Positions 25,301 through 34,286 of a stretch of DNA of 64,000 nt are shown piece after piece. The notes under the pieces were generated by a model. That model worked only from the letters and a program-made list of their open reading frames with translations, did no database searches and was not told the DNA's origin. The stretch covers positions 1 through 64,000 of the forward strand of contig CAZEVY010000012.1 in the NCBI GenBank assembly GCA_964515555.1, read 5' to 3'. This DNA comes from CAZEVY01 sp964515555 (GTDB lineage Bacteria; Acidobacteriota; Terriglobia; Bryobacterales; Bryobacteraceae). The position numbers and the translations under genes are program-made. Positions within the stretch are counted from its first letter, which is position 1. Every line of letters begins with the position of its first letter.

Positions 25301-25763
25301 GATAGTTGCGCCCGACCGGAACCGGGACGTTCTGAAGCGTCGTGGTCGTCACTTCGGCGCGCACCTCGGCGCGCTCGGTCTGCAACTGCGCCGACTCCGT
25401 GGTGACCTGGACGCTCTCGTTCACCAGGCCGACGCGCATCGCCACGTCGACGCGCACCACCTGGTCGACGGCGACCATCAGGTTCGAGGCGGTGTGCGAC
25501 TGGAATCCGTCCTTGGTGACGACCACGTCGTAACGGCCCGGCGGGAGCGTCGGAAAATGGAACACGCCGGAGTCGCTGGTCGTGCCGGTGCGCACCTGGT
25601 TGGTCTGGCGCTCGGTCAGGCGAACGGCGGCGCCGGGAACGACGGCGTCGCTCGAGTCGGTGACGCGTCCGGTGATGGACCCGTAGAGGACCTGTGCGGC
25701 CGCGGGCGCCGCGAGCAGCCAGGACACGGTCGCAATAGCCACAATCAGGCGAATGTACTTCAT
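22398..25763 (-). CDS. TonB-dependent receptor with carboxypeptidase-regulatory domain (Oar-like)
   Basis: An outer-membrane protein of 1121 residues, typical of Acidobacteria. A signal peptide (IATVSWLLAAPAAAQ) precedes a carboxypeptidase-regulatory-like beta domain at about 26-100 (SITGRVTDSSDAVVPGA then PGRYDVVVTKDGF), a plug region with QNVPVPVGRNYQNLFITVPG, and a long 22-strand-type barrel ending in VFRFGLRVAF, with the C-terminal phenylalanine used for outer-membrane insertion. No classic TonB box was identified. GGGGGGAG just before the ATG is a strong ribosome site. Substrate is unknown; the family is numerous in these genomes. It converges with mltD and diverges from a LysE-family gene. 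Confidence 0.93.
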   Translation of the reverse strand: MKYIRLIVAIATVSWLLAAPAAAQVLYGSITGRVTDSSDAVVPGAAVRLTERQTNQVRTGTTSDSGVFHFPTLPPGRYDVVVTKDGFQSHTASNLMVAVDQVVRVDVAMRVGLVNESVQVTTESAQLQTERAEVRAEVTTTTLQNVPVPVGRNYQNLFITVPGITPPENNHSVAANPSRGLGFHTNGTTRNSNSIRIEGAITNNLWLPHVAAYIPALEAIEAVSVVTGSFDADQGLSGGMSANVQMKSGTNAIHGSAFEYHFNSALKARPFFLPAGQRKPKAINNQLGGTIGGPIVRDKLFYFGSYEGEFDRQTGGRLLTVPTADIRAGNMAAAPSPIYDPLTGAANGTGRTPFANNLVPSARIEPIVTKLIGPLPAPTFPSQLTDNFYANGPYNVSRNKIDAKVNYNATSKLALSGRLGWLDFDFSNPPAYGDLGGEGVNSAAGKMGFGYGDTYTVTGSASYVVAPNLILDTYTGITLIYSYSDPPRVDEKLGLEFLGIPGTNGPAREYGGWPQFSVTNYSTIGNPGSGGAAGPYVDENWQVQYTANASWTKGTHSFRFGGDIVRQAMNRFETGASAGSFTFGGGPSQLSGGAAANQFHSFATFLLGLPTSVSKTFIPFDDNRTATRNWQYSLYFKDQWQATRKLTASLGLRWDRFPMGTRKSRGLERYDFNNNRMLICGAGSVPKDCGYEIGWKNFSPRAGFAWRATDSMVIRTGYGLNFDPYPLAFVRDLIGNYPSGLNLTVPSPNAFQFASRLRDGIPAVPVPDISSGVIAIPSNLSARALEQKPRRGYMHSWNLTIQKQLPLDMTGQVGYVGSRQIRINQILNLNAGQVPGLAQQGQPYFVKFGRTANTELLTNPGTNKYDSMQASLLRRFSSGVQVQAAYTWSKVIGICCDALADNPPQIQALQFFDLNRSVLSFDRSHVFSSSFVVEPPFGRGKRYLNSGGVGSAVAGGWQVNGLLSLYTGSPFSVSAAATSLNLVTGSNQRADQIKPEVAKIGRTGPGESFFDPLAYAPVTAVRFGTSGFNSLRGPGVANFDFSLFRQFRFTERWSMQFRAEVFNLTNTPHFSNPGANVNNLQLNADGTVRNLGGFTSITGIRNTGREGLDERVFRFGLRVAF

Positions 25764-25926
25764 GACTCCCCCCTAAGCGCGAACGAAGCTGCATCAGGTC
25801 GACAAGGACCGTCCCTGATATGGCAATGCTACGATAACGCTAACGGAAAGGCAAGAACTGTTTCTCCCTCCGCCGGAGGCCGGCCGTCCTCGCCGGAAAC
25901 GCTGCCGCGTTGGGTAAGCTCGGAGG

Positions 25927-26198
25927 ATGCCCTGGCAAACCTGGTGGATGTTCGCCGCGACGGAGATCGTGCTGTGCCTCACACCGGGACCGGCCGTCCT
26001 GTTCGTTCTGTCGCACGCGCTGCGATGGGGTGCGCGAGCCTCGGTTTGGGCGAACACGGGCATCCTGTCGGCGAACGCGTTCTACTTCTTCCTTTCGGCA
26101 ACCAGCTTGGGGGCGATACTGATCGCTTCGTACGACCTGTTCTTCGCTGTGAAATGGGCGGGCGCCGCCTACCTGGTCTACCTGGGCGTCCGATCCAT
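25927..26198 (+). CDS. LysE/RhtB family exporter, cut off by a scaffold gap
   Basis: The first 90 residues of an amino-acid or small-solute exporter. The family N-terminal signature is clear: LCLTPGPAVLFVLSHALRWG, then ANTGILSANAFYFFLSA, and the third helix starting KWAGAAYLVYLGVRS. The full family length is about 205 residues, so more than half is lost at the gap. After the gap no matching C-terminal part is seen, so the right contig does not continue this gene, or the gap is larger than 100 bases. It is divergent from the TonB receptor gene. Confidence 0.88.
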
Positions 26199-26298
26199 NN
26201 NNNNNNNNNNNNNNNNNNNNNNNNNNNNNNNNNNNNNNNNNNNNNNNNNNNNNNNNNNNNNNNNNNNNNNNNNNNNNNNNNNNNNNNNNNNNNNNNNN
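26199..26298. other. Scaffold gap of 100 N
   Basis: A second placeholder gap of exactly 100 bases. Unlike the first gap, the flanks share no obvious overlap (left ends CGATCCAT, right begins GCTATTG). At least about 340 bases of the LysE-family gene should be missing if the contigs really are neighbours, so the true gap must exceed 100 bases or the join is wrong. Confidence 0.95.
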
Positions 26299-26331
26299 GC
26301 TATTGTATGATTGCTCCCAAGGACGGATCGA

Positions 26332-28311
26332 ATGCCGAAGAAAGTGATTGCCGCCGCGCTGGCCGGAGCGATCCTTTTGTTCGCGGCCGATTCGGAGACC
26401 TACACTCCCGCCGAGCGGCGTCACTGGGCGTTCCAGAAGCGCGTCGAGCCCGACATCCCGAAGTTCGCATCGCCGGCGGATCGCGCCTGGGTCAAGAACC
26501 CGATCGACGCCTTCGTGCTGGCGCGGCTCGATAAGGCCGCGCTGCGGCCCGCGCCGCCGGCAAGCCGGGCGACGCTCATTCGCCGGGTCTACTTCGACAT
26601 GATCGGCCTTCCGCCGTCGCCCGCCGAAGTCGACGCCTTCGTGCGCGACGCCTCCCCGAGCGCGTGGGAGAAGGTGGTCGACCGGCTGCTGGCGAGCCCG
26701 CATTACGGCGAGCGCTGGGCGCAACACTGGCTCGATGTCGTGCGCTTCGCCGAGACCGACGGCTTCGAGTACGACACGCATCGGCCCGACGCCTGGCGGT
26801 ATCGCGACTACGTCATCCGGTCGTTCAATAACGACAAGCCCTACGACCAGTTCGTCCGCGAGCAGCTCGCCGGCGACGAGTTGAGCCCCGGCGATCACGA
26901 GGCGCGCATCGCGGCGGGCTTCCAGCGCCTCGGCGCCCTCCGCAAGAACGCGGGCAACCAGGAGGTCGCCAGCTCGCGAAACGAAGTGCTCACCGAGATG
27001 ACTAACATCGTCGGGTCGGCGCTGCTGGGCGTCACACTCGGCTGCGCGCGCTGCCACGACCACAAGTTCGATCCGATCCGGCACAAGGACTACTACCGAA
27101 TCCAGGCGTACTTCTCCGCCACGCACGACCGCGACATCAAGGTCGCCACGCCCGAGGAGGAGGCGGCCTGGCAAGCGAAGAAGGACCCCATCGACGCCGA
27201 GATTCGCGCGCTCCGCCAGAAGATGCGCGGCATGAAGGGCGAGGAGCGCGACAGAATCGAGAAGCAGATCGAGGAGGCTCAGGAGCGCATGCCCGATCCT
27301 CCCCCGTCGCTGTTCAGCGTCGCCAACGACTTCGAGAAAGCCTCGCCGATTCACGTGCTGGCGCGAGGCGAATACACCAACAAGGGCGATCGCGTCGGCA
27401 TGCGGCCTCTCGGCGTGCTCCTCGGCGACGGCGCACCCGAGCTTCCCGCCGGCACGCGGCAGCCGAGGGCGGCGCTGGCCAATTGGGTCGTCGATCCATT
27501 CAACCCCTTGACGGCGCGCGTCGCGGTGAACCGCATCTGGCAATACCACTTCGGGCGCGGGATCGTGGCCACGCCCAACGACTTCGGCCGTATGGGCTCG
27601 CGGCCCAGTCACCCGGAAATGCTCGACTGGGTCGCGAATCGTTTCGTCGAGGGCGGCTGGCGGTTGAAGCCGATCCATCGACTCATCCTGATGAGCAACA
27701 CCTACCGGCAGTCGTCGACCTCGCCCCGGGTCCTGGCGGCGTCGGAGACCGATCCCGACAACGCGCTGCTGTGGAAGTACAGCCGGCGGCGGCTGGACGC
27801 GGGCGAGATTCGCGACGCGGTGCTGGCGGTCGCGGGACGCCTGAATCCCAAGCCGGGCGGGCCGAGCGTGCTCGTTCCGGTCGACAAGGAACTGGTCGGT
27901 CTGCTGTACAAGCCGTCACAGTGGACGGTCGACCGGAATCCAGCCGAGCATGACCGCCGCACGATCTACCTGATGTACAAGCGGAACCTGCGGCTGCCGA
28001 TGCTCGAAGTCTTCGACCAGCCCGACATGCAGATTTCCTGCGCGCGGCGCGAGTCGTCCACGCACGCGCCGCAGGCGCTCGAACTGATGAACGGGCGCTT
28101 CGCCAACGACGCGGCGGCGTCGCTGGCGGCGCGGCTCGATAAGGACGCCCGTTCACCCGCGGCGCAGGTCGAGATGGCCTACCGCCTCGCGGCAGGCCGC
28201 GCGCCGACGCTCAAGGAGCGCGCCATCGCACTCGAGTTTCTCAAGACCCAGCCCTTGCGCGAGTTCGCGCTGGCGGTGCTGAACCTCAACGGATTCCTCT
28301 ATGTCGAGTGA
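26332..28311 (+). CDS. DUF1549/DUF1553 protein (planctomycete-type PSD1 family)
   Basis: A 659-residue protein with an N-terminal signal (VIAAALAGAILLFA), a DUF1549 region starting about residue 40 (NPIDAFVLARLDKAALRPAP, then DMIGLPPSPAEVDAFV and ERWAQHWLDVVRFAETDG), the conserved CARCHDHKFDPI heme-like or metal-binding motif in the middle, and a C-terminal DUF1553 region (AVNRIWQYHFGRGIVATPNDFG). CARCH is a CxxCH heme c attachment motif, but the family's usual separate N-terminal cytochrome domain is absent. AAGGA 8 bases before the ATG supports the start. Its stop overlaps the next ATG by 11 bases. These pairs are widespread in Planctomycetes and Acidobacteria; the biochemical function is unproven. 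Confidence 0.9.
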   Translation: MPKKVIAAALAGAILLFAADSETYTPAERRHWAFQKRVEPDIPKFASPADRAWVKNPIDAFVLARLDKAALRPAPPASRATLIRRVYFDMIGLPPSPAEVDAFVRDASPSAWEKVVDRLLASPHYGERWAQHWLDVVRFAETDGFEYDTHRPDAWRYRDYVIRSFNNDKPYDQFVREQLAGDELSPGDHEARIAAGFQRLGALRKNAGNQEVASSRNEVLTEMTNIVGSALLGVTLGCARCHDHKFDPIRHKDYYRIQAYFSATHDRDIKVATPEEEAAWQAKKDPIDAEIRALRQKMRGMKGEERDRIEKQIEEAQERMPDPPPSLFSVANDFEKASPIHVLARGEYTNKGDRVGMRPLGVLLGDGAPELPAGTRQPRAALANWVVDPFNPLTARVAVNRIWQYHFGRGIVATPNDFGRMGSRPSHPEMLDWVANRFVEGGWRLKPIHRLILMSNTYRQSSTSPRVLAASETDPDNALLWKYSRRRLDAGEIRDAVLAVAGRLNPKPGGPSVLVPVDKELVGLLYKPSQWTVDRNPAEHDRRTIYLMYKRNLRLPMLEVFDQPDMQISCARRESSTHAPQALELMNGRFANDAAASLAARLDKDARSPAAQVEMAYRLAAGRAPTLKERAIALEFLKTQPLREFALAVLNLNGFLYVE

Positions 28312-29722
28312 GCATTCCCGTCCGACCCGAAACCGGCGCGAGTTCCTGACGGACGCCTTCTGCGGCTTCGGGTCGCTGGCGTTCGCCTCGATGGTGGCGC
28401 AGGACCGGGCGCGCGCGGCGCGCGGGAATCCGCTGGCGCCGAAGGCGCCGATGGGCGCCCCGAAGGCGAAGTCGGTGATCTTCCTGTTCATGGCGGGCGG
28501 GCCAAGCCACATCGAGACGTTCGATCCCAAGCCGCTGCTCAACAAGCTCAACGGGCAAAAGCGGCCCGCGGAGTTCGGCGAGGCCAAGTACCAGTTCGTC
28601 AACAACGAGTCGCGGCTGCTCGGTACCAAGCGGACATTCGCCAGGTACGGCAGCAACGGGATTGAGGTCTCCGACCTGCTGCCGAATATCGCCGCCTGCA
28701 TCGACGATATCGCCGTCATCCGGTCCTGCCACGGCGACATGGTGGTGCACTCGGCGGCGCAATATCAGCTCTTCACGGGGCGGATTATTCCGGGATTTCC
28801 GAGCATGGGTTCTTGGGCCCTGTACGGATTGGGGTCGGAGAGCGATTCGCTGCCGTCCTATGTCGTCATGCCGGACCCCAAGGGCGCGCTCGAAGCCGGG
28901 CAGCCGATGTACATGAACGGCTTCCTCCCGGCGGTCTACCAGCCGACCATGCTGCGGCCGGGCGCCAAGCCCATGCTGAATCTCGACCTGCCCGGTCACG
29001 TCTCGCTCGACGACCGCCGCCGCACCGTGAAACTCATCCGCGACCTGAACGAAGCCAACGCGGCCGCGGACGACGGCGAGTTCGCCGCGCGGGTCAACGC
29101 CTACGACCTGGCGTTCAAGATGCAGACCGAGGCCCCGGAGGTCTTCGACATCGGCCGCGAGTCGCGCGAGACCCTGGATTTATACGGGGTCGGGCGCGAA
29201 CCCACGGACGACTACGGACGCCGCTGCCTGCTCGCGCGGCGGATGGTCGAGAAGGGCGTGCGTTTCGTGTGCGTGGTGTCGGGCGGAGGGCCGGGCAACA
29301 TGCAGTGGGACGCGCACGCCGACATCGAGGAGAATCACCTGCGCATGGCGGCGCAGACGGATCGCCCGGTCGCGGCGCTGTTGAAGGACCTGAAGCGGCG
29401 CGGGATGTTGGATTCGACACTGGTGCTGTGGGGCGGCGAGTTCGGCCGGTCGCCGGAATCCGAAAAGAGCAAGGGGCGCGACCACCACAACTACGGATTC
29501 ACGATGTGGATGGCGGGCGGGGGCGTCAAGGGCGGCCAGGTCGTCGGCGCAACCGACGATATCGGGTTGAAGGCCACCGTCGAGCCGCACCATTTCCGCG
29601 ATATTCACACGACCGTACTGCATCAGCTCGGGCTGAACCAGGACGCGCTGAGCTACATGCACCAGGGCCGCAAGGAGCGCTTGACCGAGGTGCACGGTCA
29701 GGTGATCCGGAAGATCGTGTAA
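28301..29722 (+). CDS. DUF1501 Tat-exported protein, alkaline-phosphatase/sulfatase-like fold
   Basis: A 473-residue partner of the preceding DUF1549/DUF1553 protein. A Tat signal (NRREFLTDAFCGFGSLAFAS) is at about residues 11-31. The core starts with SVIFLFMAGGPSHIETFDPK, the DUF1501 signature that resembles the metal-binding start of alkaline-phosphatase/sulfatase enzymes. Later motifs are VVHSAAQYQLFTGR, VCVVSGGGPGNMQWDAH and LWGGEFGRSPES, ending with HQLGLNQDALSYMHQGRKERL. Both Tat export here and the putative heme site in the partner point to a folded, cofactor-bearing periplasmic pair. The sulfatase-like role is a fold inference. Confidence 0.92.
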   Translation: MSSEHSRPTRNRREFLTDAFCGFGSLAFASMVAQDRARAARGNPLAPKAPMGAPKAKSVIFLFMAGGPSHIETFDPKPLLNKLNGQKRPAEFGEAKYQFVNNESRLLGTKRTFARYGSNGIEVSDLLPNIAACIDDIAVIRSCHGDMVVHSAAQYQLFTGRIIPGFPSMGSWALYGLGSESDSLPSYVVMPDPKGALEAGQPMYMNGFLPAVYQPTMLRPGAKPMLNLDLPGHVSLDDRRRTVKLIRDLNEANAAADDGEFAARVNAYDLAFKMQTEAPEVFDIGRESRETLDLYGVGREPTDDYGRRCLLARRMVEKGVRFVCVVSGGGPGNMQWDAHADIEENHLRMAAQTDRPVAALLKDLKRRGMLDSTLVLWGGEFGRSPESEKSKGRDHHNYGFTMWMAGGGVKGGQVVGATDDIGLKATVEPHHFRDIHTTVLHQLGLNQDALSYMHQGRKERLTEVHGQVIRKIV

Positions 29723-29738
29723 GCGGCGGTCGCGGCTC

Positions 29739-31529
29739 CTACGGCAGCTTGATGTCCTGCTCCTGAATGAAGTTGGTCCACTCCTCCGTCCAGTCGACAT
29801 CGCCGAACGCGCCGATGTAGTTGGCCCACTGGTCGAAGAAGCCGTCGGCGGGCGGACGAATCCAGTTGGCGCGGAACACCGGCGAACCGGGCAGCGGTCG
29901 GAAGTCCGGGTTGCTGCGCTCCAGCGGCCGCCGCAGCCTCGGGTCGATCACCTCGAACTGGCGGCCCTGGCCGCTGGTTCCGTTCGCGAAGGCCAGCGAT
30001 CCCGCCTCCACCTGCCCCGCGATCGTGTTGGGCCGGGCCGGAGTCACCAGCGAGCCGTTGTTCCACAGGAGAACGCCGTTCATCTTGATATTGCCGTTGG
30101 CGAGGTTGGCGACAGTCCCGGCGTCGACAACGCGCACGCCGAGGTTCGACCAGCCCAGCGCGATGACGTTGTTGATGTCGGCCCGCGTGCCGCGCCGCAG
30201 GAAGATCGCCGAGGTGTTGGTTTCGTCGGCGCCGCGGTTGCCGCCGCCGACAAAGGTCACGTTCCAGATCTGGCCGTTGCTGATCGGCTCGGCCAGCTCC
30301 TGGTTTTGCAGGTTGTCGGCCTCGATGCCCATATTGGTGAGGTCGTCGTTACCCACGGCGAGTGCGTGTTGAAGGCGTCCGCGCCAGCCGAGCTGCCAGT
30401 CGAAAGCGTCGTCGCGGCCATAGGAGGCTACCAGGTACTTGGCGCTGATGGTGCCGCCGAACCACTCGAAGGCGTCGTCGAATCCGTAGTGCGCCTGGAG
30501 ATACTCGGCCTTGCTGTCGCTGCCGCAGCCGCCCCAGGTGAAGGAGTTGATCTCCTGGTTGGGCTGGAAGGGCACGCCGGCGAACTCGATGCGGACGTAA
30601 CGCAGGCTGCCGCAGTTGTGCGTGTCGTCGGTCCCGCCGTAGGTGGTGTCTTCGGTGCGCGGCAGGCCTTCGATGCCCTCCTCGCCGCCTGGGATGTTGG
30701 CGCGGGCGCGGCCGAGCATCACCAGGCCGCCCCAGTCCTGCGGCGCCCGCTCGCCGAACGGGCGCGAGCTCGTCATGATGATCGGCGACGTGCGTGTCCC
30801 CTTGGCGACGATCCTGCCCGACCGCGTGATCATGATCGCCGTGGGTGGCTGCGTGCCCGGGTTGCCGATCACGAACGTACCCGGCTCGATCGTGAGCGTC
30901 GCGTTGTTCTTGACGAACGTCAGGCCGGCGATCCGATAGACTTTGGTCCGCACCCAGGTGGTGTTGGCGGTGATATCGCCGCTCACCTGGATCTCGCCGT
31001 CCACCACGCCGATCTTCTGGTAAGCCGCCTTGACGACGCGCGTTCCGGTGAAGTCGCGCATCTCTACGACGATGGTGTGCATGCCGAGCTCGCTCGGCAT
31101 CGCGATCGCCCCCCCGGCGGCGCCGCCCGCGCCGAGCAGCGTCTGCTTGTTCACCTCGCCCAGCTGGAGGATGCGGAAGCCCTGCGCGATGGTCTGCCCG
31201 AAGATGTCGGTGGCGTCGGCTGTCCCTCCGGGGTAGAACGTCCGCGCGCCGGTTTGATTGTTGACGCGGTAGCAGACGAACGTGTAGGGGAACAGGTCGT
31301 CATTCGGCTTGATGGTCCAGCGCACGGTGGCCTGCTCGCCGGCGCGATAGACGTACCTGTCGCTCCAGATCCACAGGGCCGCCGGCGAGTAGGTCTGCTC
31401 GAGGCCGTCGAGCATGCGCTCCGCGTCGGCGCGATGGAGAGTCCTGAGCCCCGCACCGCCGGCGCCCCAGGCGGGCGCCAACGAAACAACGGCGGCGAAG
31501 ACACCAGTAACGAACTGTCTGAGTGACAT
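29739..31529 (-). CDS. Secreted right-handed beta-helix-like protein, cargo or partner of adjacent TonB receptor
   Basis: A 596-residue exported protein with a signal peptide (GVFAAVVSLAPAWG). The N-terminal third (about 25-160) looks like a beta sandwich. From about 190 on there are successive short strand turns typical of a right-handed beta helix: TLTIEPGTFVIGNPG, IMITRSGRIVAKGTRTSPII and WGGLVMLGRARANI. Then come the striking DDAFEWFGGTISAKYL and GRDDAFDWQLGWRGRLQHAL stretches, which recur in a family of secreted proteins found next to TonB receptors. No enzyme active site is recognised. It lies 15 bases after the TonB receptor in the same operon, with AGGAGCT upstream. A surface-exposed, receptor-bound protein is the inference; its ligand is unknown. 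Confidence 0.82.
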   Translation of the reverse strand: MSLRQFVTGVFAAVVSLAPAWGAGGAGLRTLHRADAERMLDGLEQTYSPAALWIWSDRYVYRAGEQATVRWTIKPNDDLFPYTFVCYRVNNQTGARTFYPGGTADATDIFGQTIAQGFRILQLGEVNKQTLLGAGGAAGGAIAMPSELGMHTIVVEMRDFTGTRVVKAAYQKIGVVDGEIQVSGDITANTTWVRTKVYRIAGLTFVKNNATLTIEPGTFVIGNPGTQPPTAIMITRSGRIVAKGTRTSPIIMTSSRPFGERAPQDWGGLVMLGRARANIPGGEEGIEGLPRTEDTTYGGTDDTHNCGSLRYVRIEFAGVPFQPNQEINSFTWGGCGSDSKAEYLQAHYGFDDAFEWFGGTISAKYLVASYGRDDAFDWQLGWRGRLQHALAVGNDDLTNMGIEADNLQNQELAEPISNGQIWNVTFVGGGNRGADETNTSAIFLRRGTRADINNVIALGWSNLGVRVVDAGTVANLANGNIKMNGVLLWNNGSLVTPARPNTIAGQVEAGSLAFANGTSGQGRQFEVIDPRLRRPLERSNPDFRPLPGSPVFRANWIRPPADGFFDQWANYIGAFGDVDWTEEWTNFIQEQDIKLP

Positions 31530-31544
31530 GGTTGGTTCGAGCTC

Positions 31545-34286
31545 CTAGAAGATCGCGTAGCTGGTCCCCACCGTGAAGGTGCGTCCCAGTTGATACAACC
31601 GCTGCAGCATTCCTCCCTGCGTCCAGCGGTACTGCGTGTCGCCGAGGTTCTCGGCGGAGAATCGTACACTCCACTTGCCTGCTTCGCGAATGCCGAACTG
31701 GTAGACCGCGTCGAGCATCGTCGTTCGCTCCTGGTAGATGTCGGGCAGACCGATCGTGCCCAGATCGGTGATGCGCCGCGACACCGAATTCACATAGAAC
31801 TTCGCACCGGACCGCCAGCGCGGCCGCGCCCACTCGGTGATCACATTAAAGATGAAGCGCGACTGGCCCGCCATGGCGCGCTGCTTCGATGTCAGCACCA
31901 CGGCCAGCGCCGCCGGAATCTTGACGTTGGAGTCGACCACCGTGACGTTGCCCTGCACCGCGAACTCCCTCAACTTCCGGCTCAGCCCGCCGAGGCCCTG
32001 GCGAAGCTCCAGCTCGACGCCGTGGTTGCGCGCGCTGTCGGCGTTGACGAACGTCTGCCGCAGCTCCTGCGCGATCTCGATGGTGGACTCGATGGGATCG
32101 TCGAAGCGCTTGACGAAGTAGCTGGCGGCGATCACCTGGTTGCCGCCCAGGAACCACTCCCAGCGCGCGTCGAGATTGTCGATCTTGGCGCGCTTCAGGT
32201 TCGGATTGCCGACCATGTTGAAGCCGCCCAGCACGTTGCTGAAGTCGAACGGCGAGAGCTCGCGGAAATCGGGACGCGATACCGTCTTCGAGTACGCGAA
32301 GCGCAGATTCTGGCGGCCGGAGAGCGCGTAGATCACGTTGATCGCGGGCAGCGGGTCGCGATTGATCAGGCTGGCCGCCACCGGCCGCGCTCCCGGGATC
32401 AGCGGGTCGATCGTGGTGACGTTGATGTCGGCGTCCTCCACGCGCACGCCTCCGATGATCCGCCAGCGCCGGCCGAGCGACAGGTCGGCCATGGCGAAAC
32501 CGCCGTAGATATTCATGGTGGCGTCGTAGGTGTCGGTGCCGCGCGTCAACTCGCGCAGCTCGAAGCCGTCGGGCCGGATGTTGGACGGGGAGAACAACTG
32601 GTTGGCGGGAAGCGAGAAGTTCAGCGTCTGCGAGCGGATCGGCACGAAGCGGAAGCGCCGCGCCGCGAAGTCGCGCTCTCGCAGTGTCGCCCGGAAGCCC
32701 ACTTTGAACAGCCCGCTCAGCCATCCGCGATAGAACGGCTGGCTCCATTCGACCAGCGGCTCGTAGATGCGGTCCGTGAGATCGTTGTAGAATCGCAGGC
32801 CCGATTGCGGCAGCGCCAGGAACTCGTATTGTCCGTTCGCCTGTAGACCCCGGAAGGTCTCCCGCAGGTCGGGCTCGTCGCGCGTCGACCGCGAGTAGGT
32901 GAGCTGCCATCGCAGCAGGCCGTTGCCGAGCCTCTGGAAGGAATGATCGCCCTCGACGCCGGTCGAGAACAGCCCGCGCTCCACCCAGCGCAGGCGCGTT
33001 GCCTCGACGTCCGAATCGATCCCGCCCTGGTAGCCGCGGAACACGCGCGCTTCCTTGTCGGTGTCGCGGGTCAGCGTGTTGCGGAAGACCAGCTTGTTCG
33101 AAGGCGTCAGCCGGATCGCCGCGTTGAACACTCCGCCCAGCTTCGCGGACTCCGAACTGGAGTTGAAATCCGGGTAATCGGTGAACAGCACCTGCCGCGG
33201 GCCGCTCATGTAGTAATAGTTCTGAACCTCCTGGAACGTCTGCGGCTTGTTGGTGAACGTCAGCGCACCCACGATCCCCAGCCGCCCATACGTATTTCCG
33301 CCGACCAGGTTGAACGATTGCTCCGGCCGCATCGAGTCGCGCAGCGTCGGCTCCCAGTTATTGGAGAAGGCGCGGCCCGCCTCCTGAAGCTGCTGTGGTG
33401 TGAAGCGCCCCACGAAGAGCCGTCCGTCCGCGGGAATCGCGCCCGGGAGCGAGCGAGCGCCGTCGTCGAATCCGAAGCTGTCGCGCGAGCCGCCCGGATA
33501 GGATCGGAATCCCTTGAAGGTGGTGCGGGAGTTGAAACCCGTGCTGTAGCCGAACCGCAGTGTCGGCGCCGTGGGGAACTCGATGGTTTGCATCTGCACC
33601 AGGCCGCCGGAGAATTCGCCCGGCAGGTCCGGACTGTAAGTCTTGAGGATCTTGATGCTGTCGATGAGGCTCGACGGAAACAGGTCCAGCGGTACGACGC
33701 GCTTCTCCGGCTCCGTGGTCGGAATCATCGCGCTGTTCAGCATGGTCGCGCTGTAGCGTTCTCCCAGGCCGCGCACGTAGACGAATCCGCCGTCGACGAT
33801 CGAGACTCCGGTCACCTTTTCGAGTGCGGCCGCCGCGTCGCTGGCCGTGCCGCTGCGCAGTTCCTCGTGGCTGAGCGCGTCGCTGACCACCGACGACAAT
33901 TTCCGCTCGTTCAGCATGGCTTCGGTGTTGGCGGCGACCGCTCCGATCTTCTCCACTACATCCACCGTCGTCACCGTGCCCTTGCCCGCCAGCACCGTGC
34001 TCGACTCGGTTACCTCGCCGGCTTTCACTTCGACGTCCTCGATGGTCGTCTCCATGTAGTTGGGCGCGACGATGCGCAGCTTATACTTTCCCGGCGCCAG
34101 CGTGAGCCGGAACGATCCGTCGACGTCCGTTACGACAGCCGTCGACTGGCCCTCGACCGAGATCTTCGCGCCGCGCACGGGGGCGCCGGTCTGCGAGTCG
34201 AGTGCCGCGCCAGCGATGGCGCCGGTAGCCTGCGCCCACGTCGCCGCCGAGAACGCCAGCGCGAGAAAGAGAAATCGTATTGTCAT
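31545..34286 (-). CDS. TonB-dependent receptor with carboxypeptidase-regulatory-like domain
   Basis: An outer-membrane receptor of 913 residues. A signal peptide (FLFLALAFSAATWAQA) is followed by a carboxypeptidase-regulatory-like domain at about 20-95 (PGKYKLRIVAPNYMETTIED), then a plug with SDAAAALEKVTGVSIVDGGF, YVRGLGERYSATMLNSAMIP and PSSLIDSIKILKTYSPDLPG, and a barrel ending in a Phe (GTSYAIF). This plug type, with VRGLGERYS, differs from the Oar-like receptor at 22-26 kb and resembles receptors paired with beta-helix surface proteins. The ATG overlaps the preceding stop as TAATG, so translation is coupled. Substrate is unknown. Confidence 0.92.
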   Translation of the reverse strand: MTIRFLFLALAFSAATWAQATGAIAGAALDSQTGAPVRGAKISVEGQSTAVVTDVDGSFRLTLAPGKYKLRIVAPNYMETTIEDVEVKAGEVTESSTVLAGKGTVTTVDVVEKIGAVAANTEAMLNERKLSSVVSDALSHEELRSGTASDAAAALEKVTGVSIVDGGFVYVRGLGERYSATMLNSAMIPTTEPEKRVVPLDLFPSSLIDSIKILKTYSPDLPGEFSGGLVQMQTIEFPTAPTLRFGYSTGFNSRTTFKGFRSYPGGSRDSFGFDDGARSLPGAIPADGRLFVGRFTPQQLQEAGRAFSNNWEPTLRDSMRPEQSFNLVGGNTYGRLGIVGALTFTNKPQTFQEVQNYYYMSGPRQVLFTDYPDFNSSSESAKLGGVFNAAIRLTPSNKLVFRNTLTRDTDKEARVFRGYQGGIDSDVEATRLRWVERGLFSTGVEGDHSFQRLGNGLLRWQLTYSRSTRDEPDLRETFRGLQANGQYEFLALPQSGLRFYNDLTDRIYEPLVEWSQPFYRGWLSGLFKVGFRATLRERDFAARRFRFVPIRSQTLNFSLPANQLFSPSNIRPDGFELRELTRGTDTYDATMNIYGGFAMADLSLGRRWRIIGGVRVEDADINVTTIDPLIPGARPVAASLINRDPLPAINVIYALSGRQNLRFAYSKTVSRPDFRELSPFDFSNVLGGFNMVGNPNLKRAKIDNLDARWEWFLGGNQVIAASYFVKRFDDPIESTIEIAQELRQTFVNADSARNHGVELELRQGLGGLSRKLREFAVQGNVTVVDSNVKIPAALAVVLTSKQRAMAGQSRFIFNVITEWARPRWRSGAKFYVNSVSRRITDLGTIGLPDIYQERTTMLDAVYQFGIREAGKWSVRFSAENLGDTQYRWTQGGMLQRLYQLGRTFTVGTSYAIF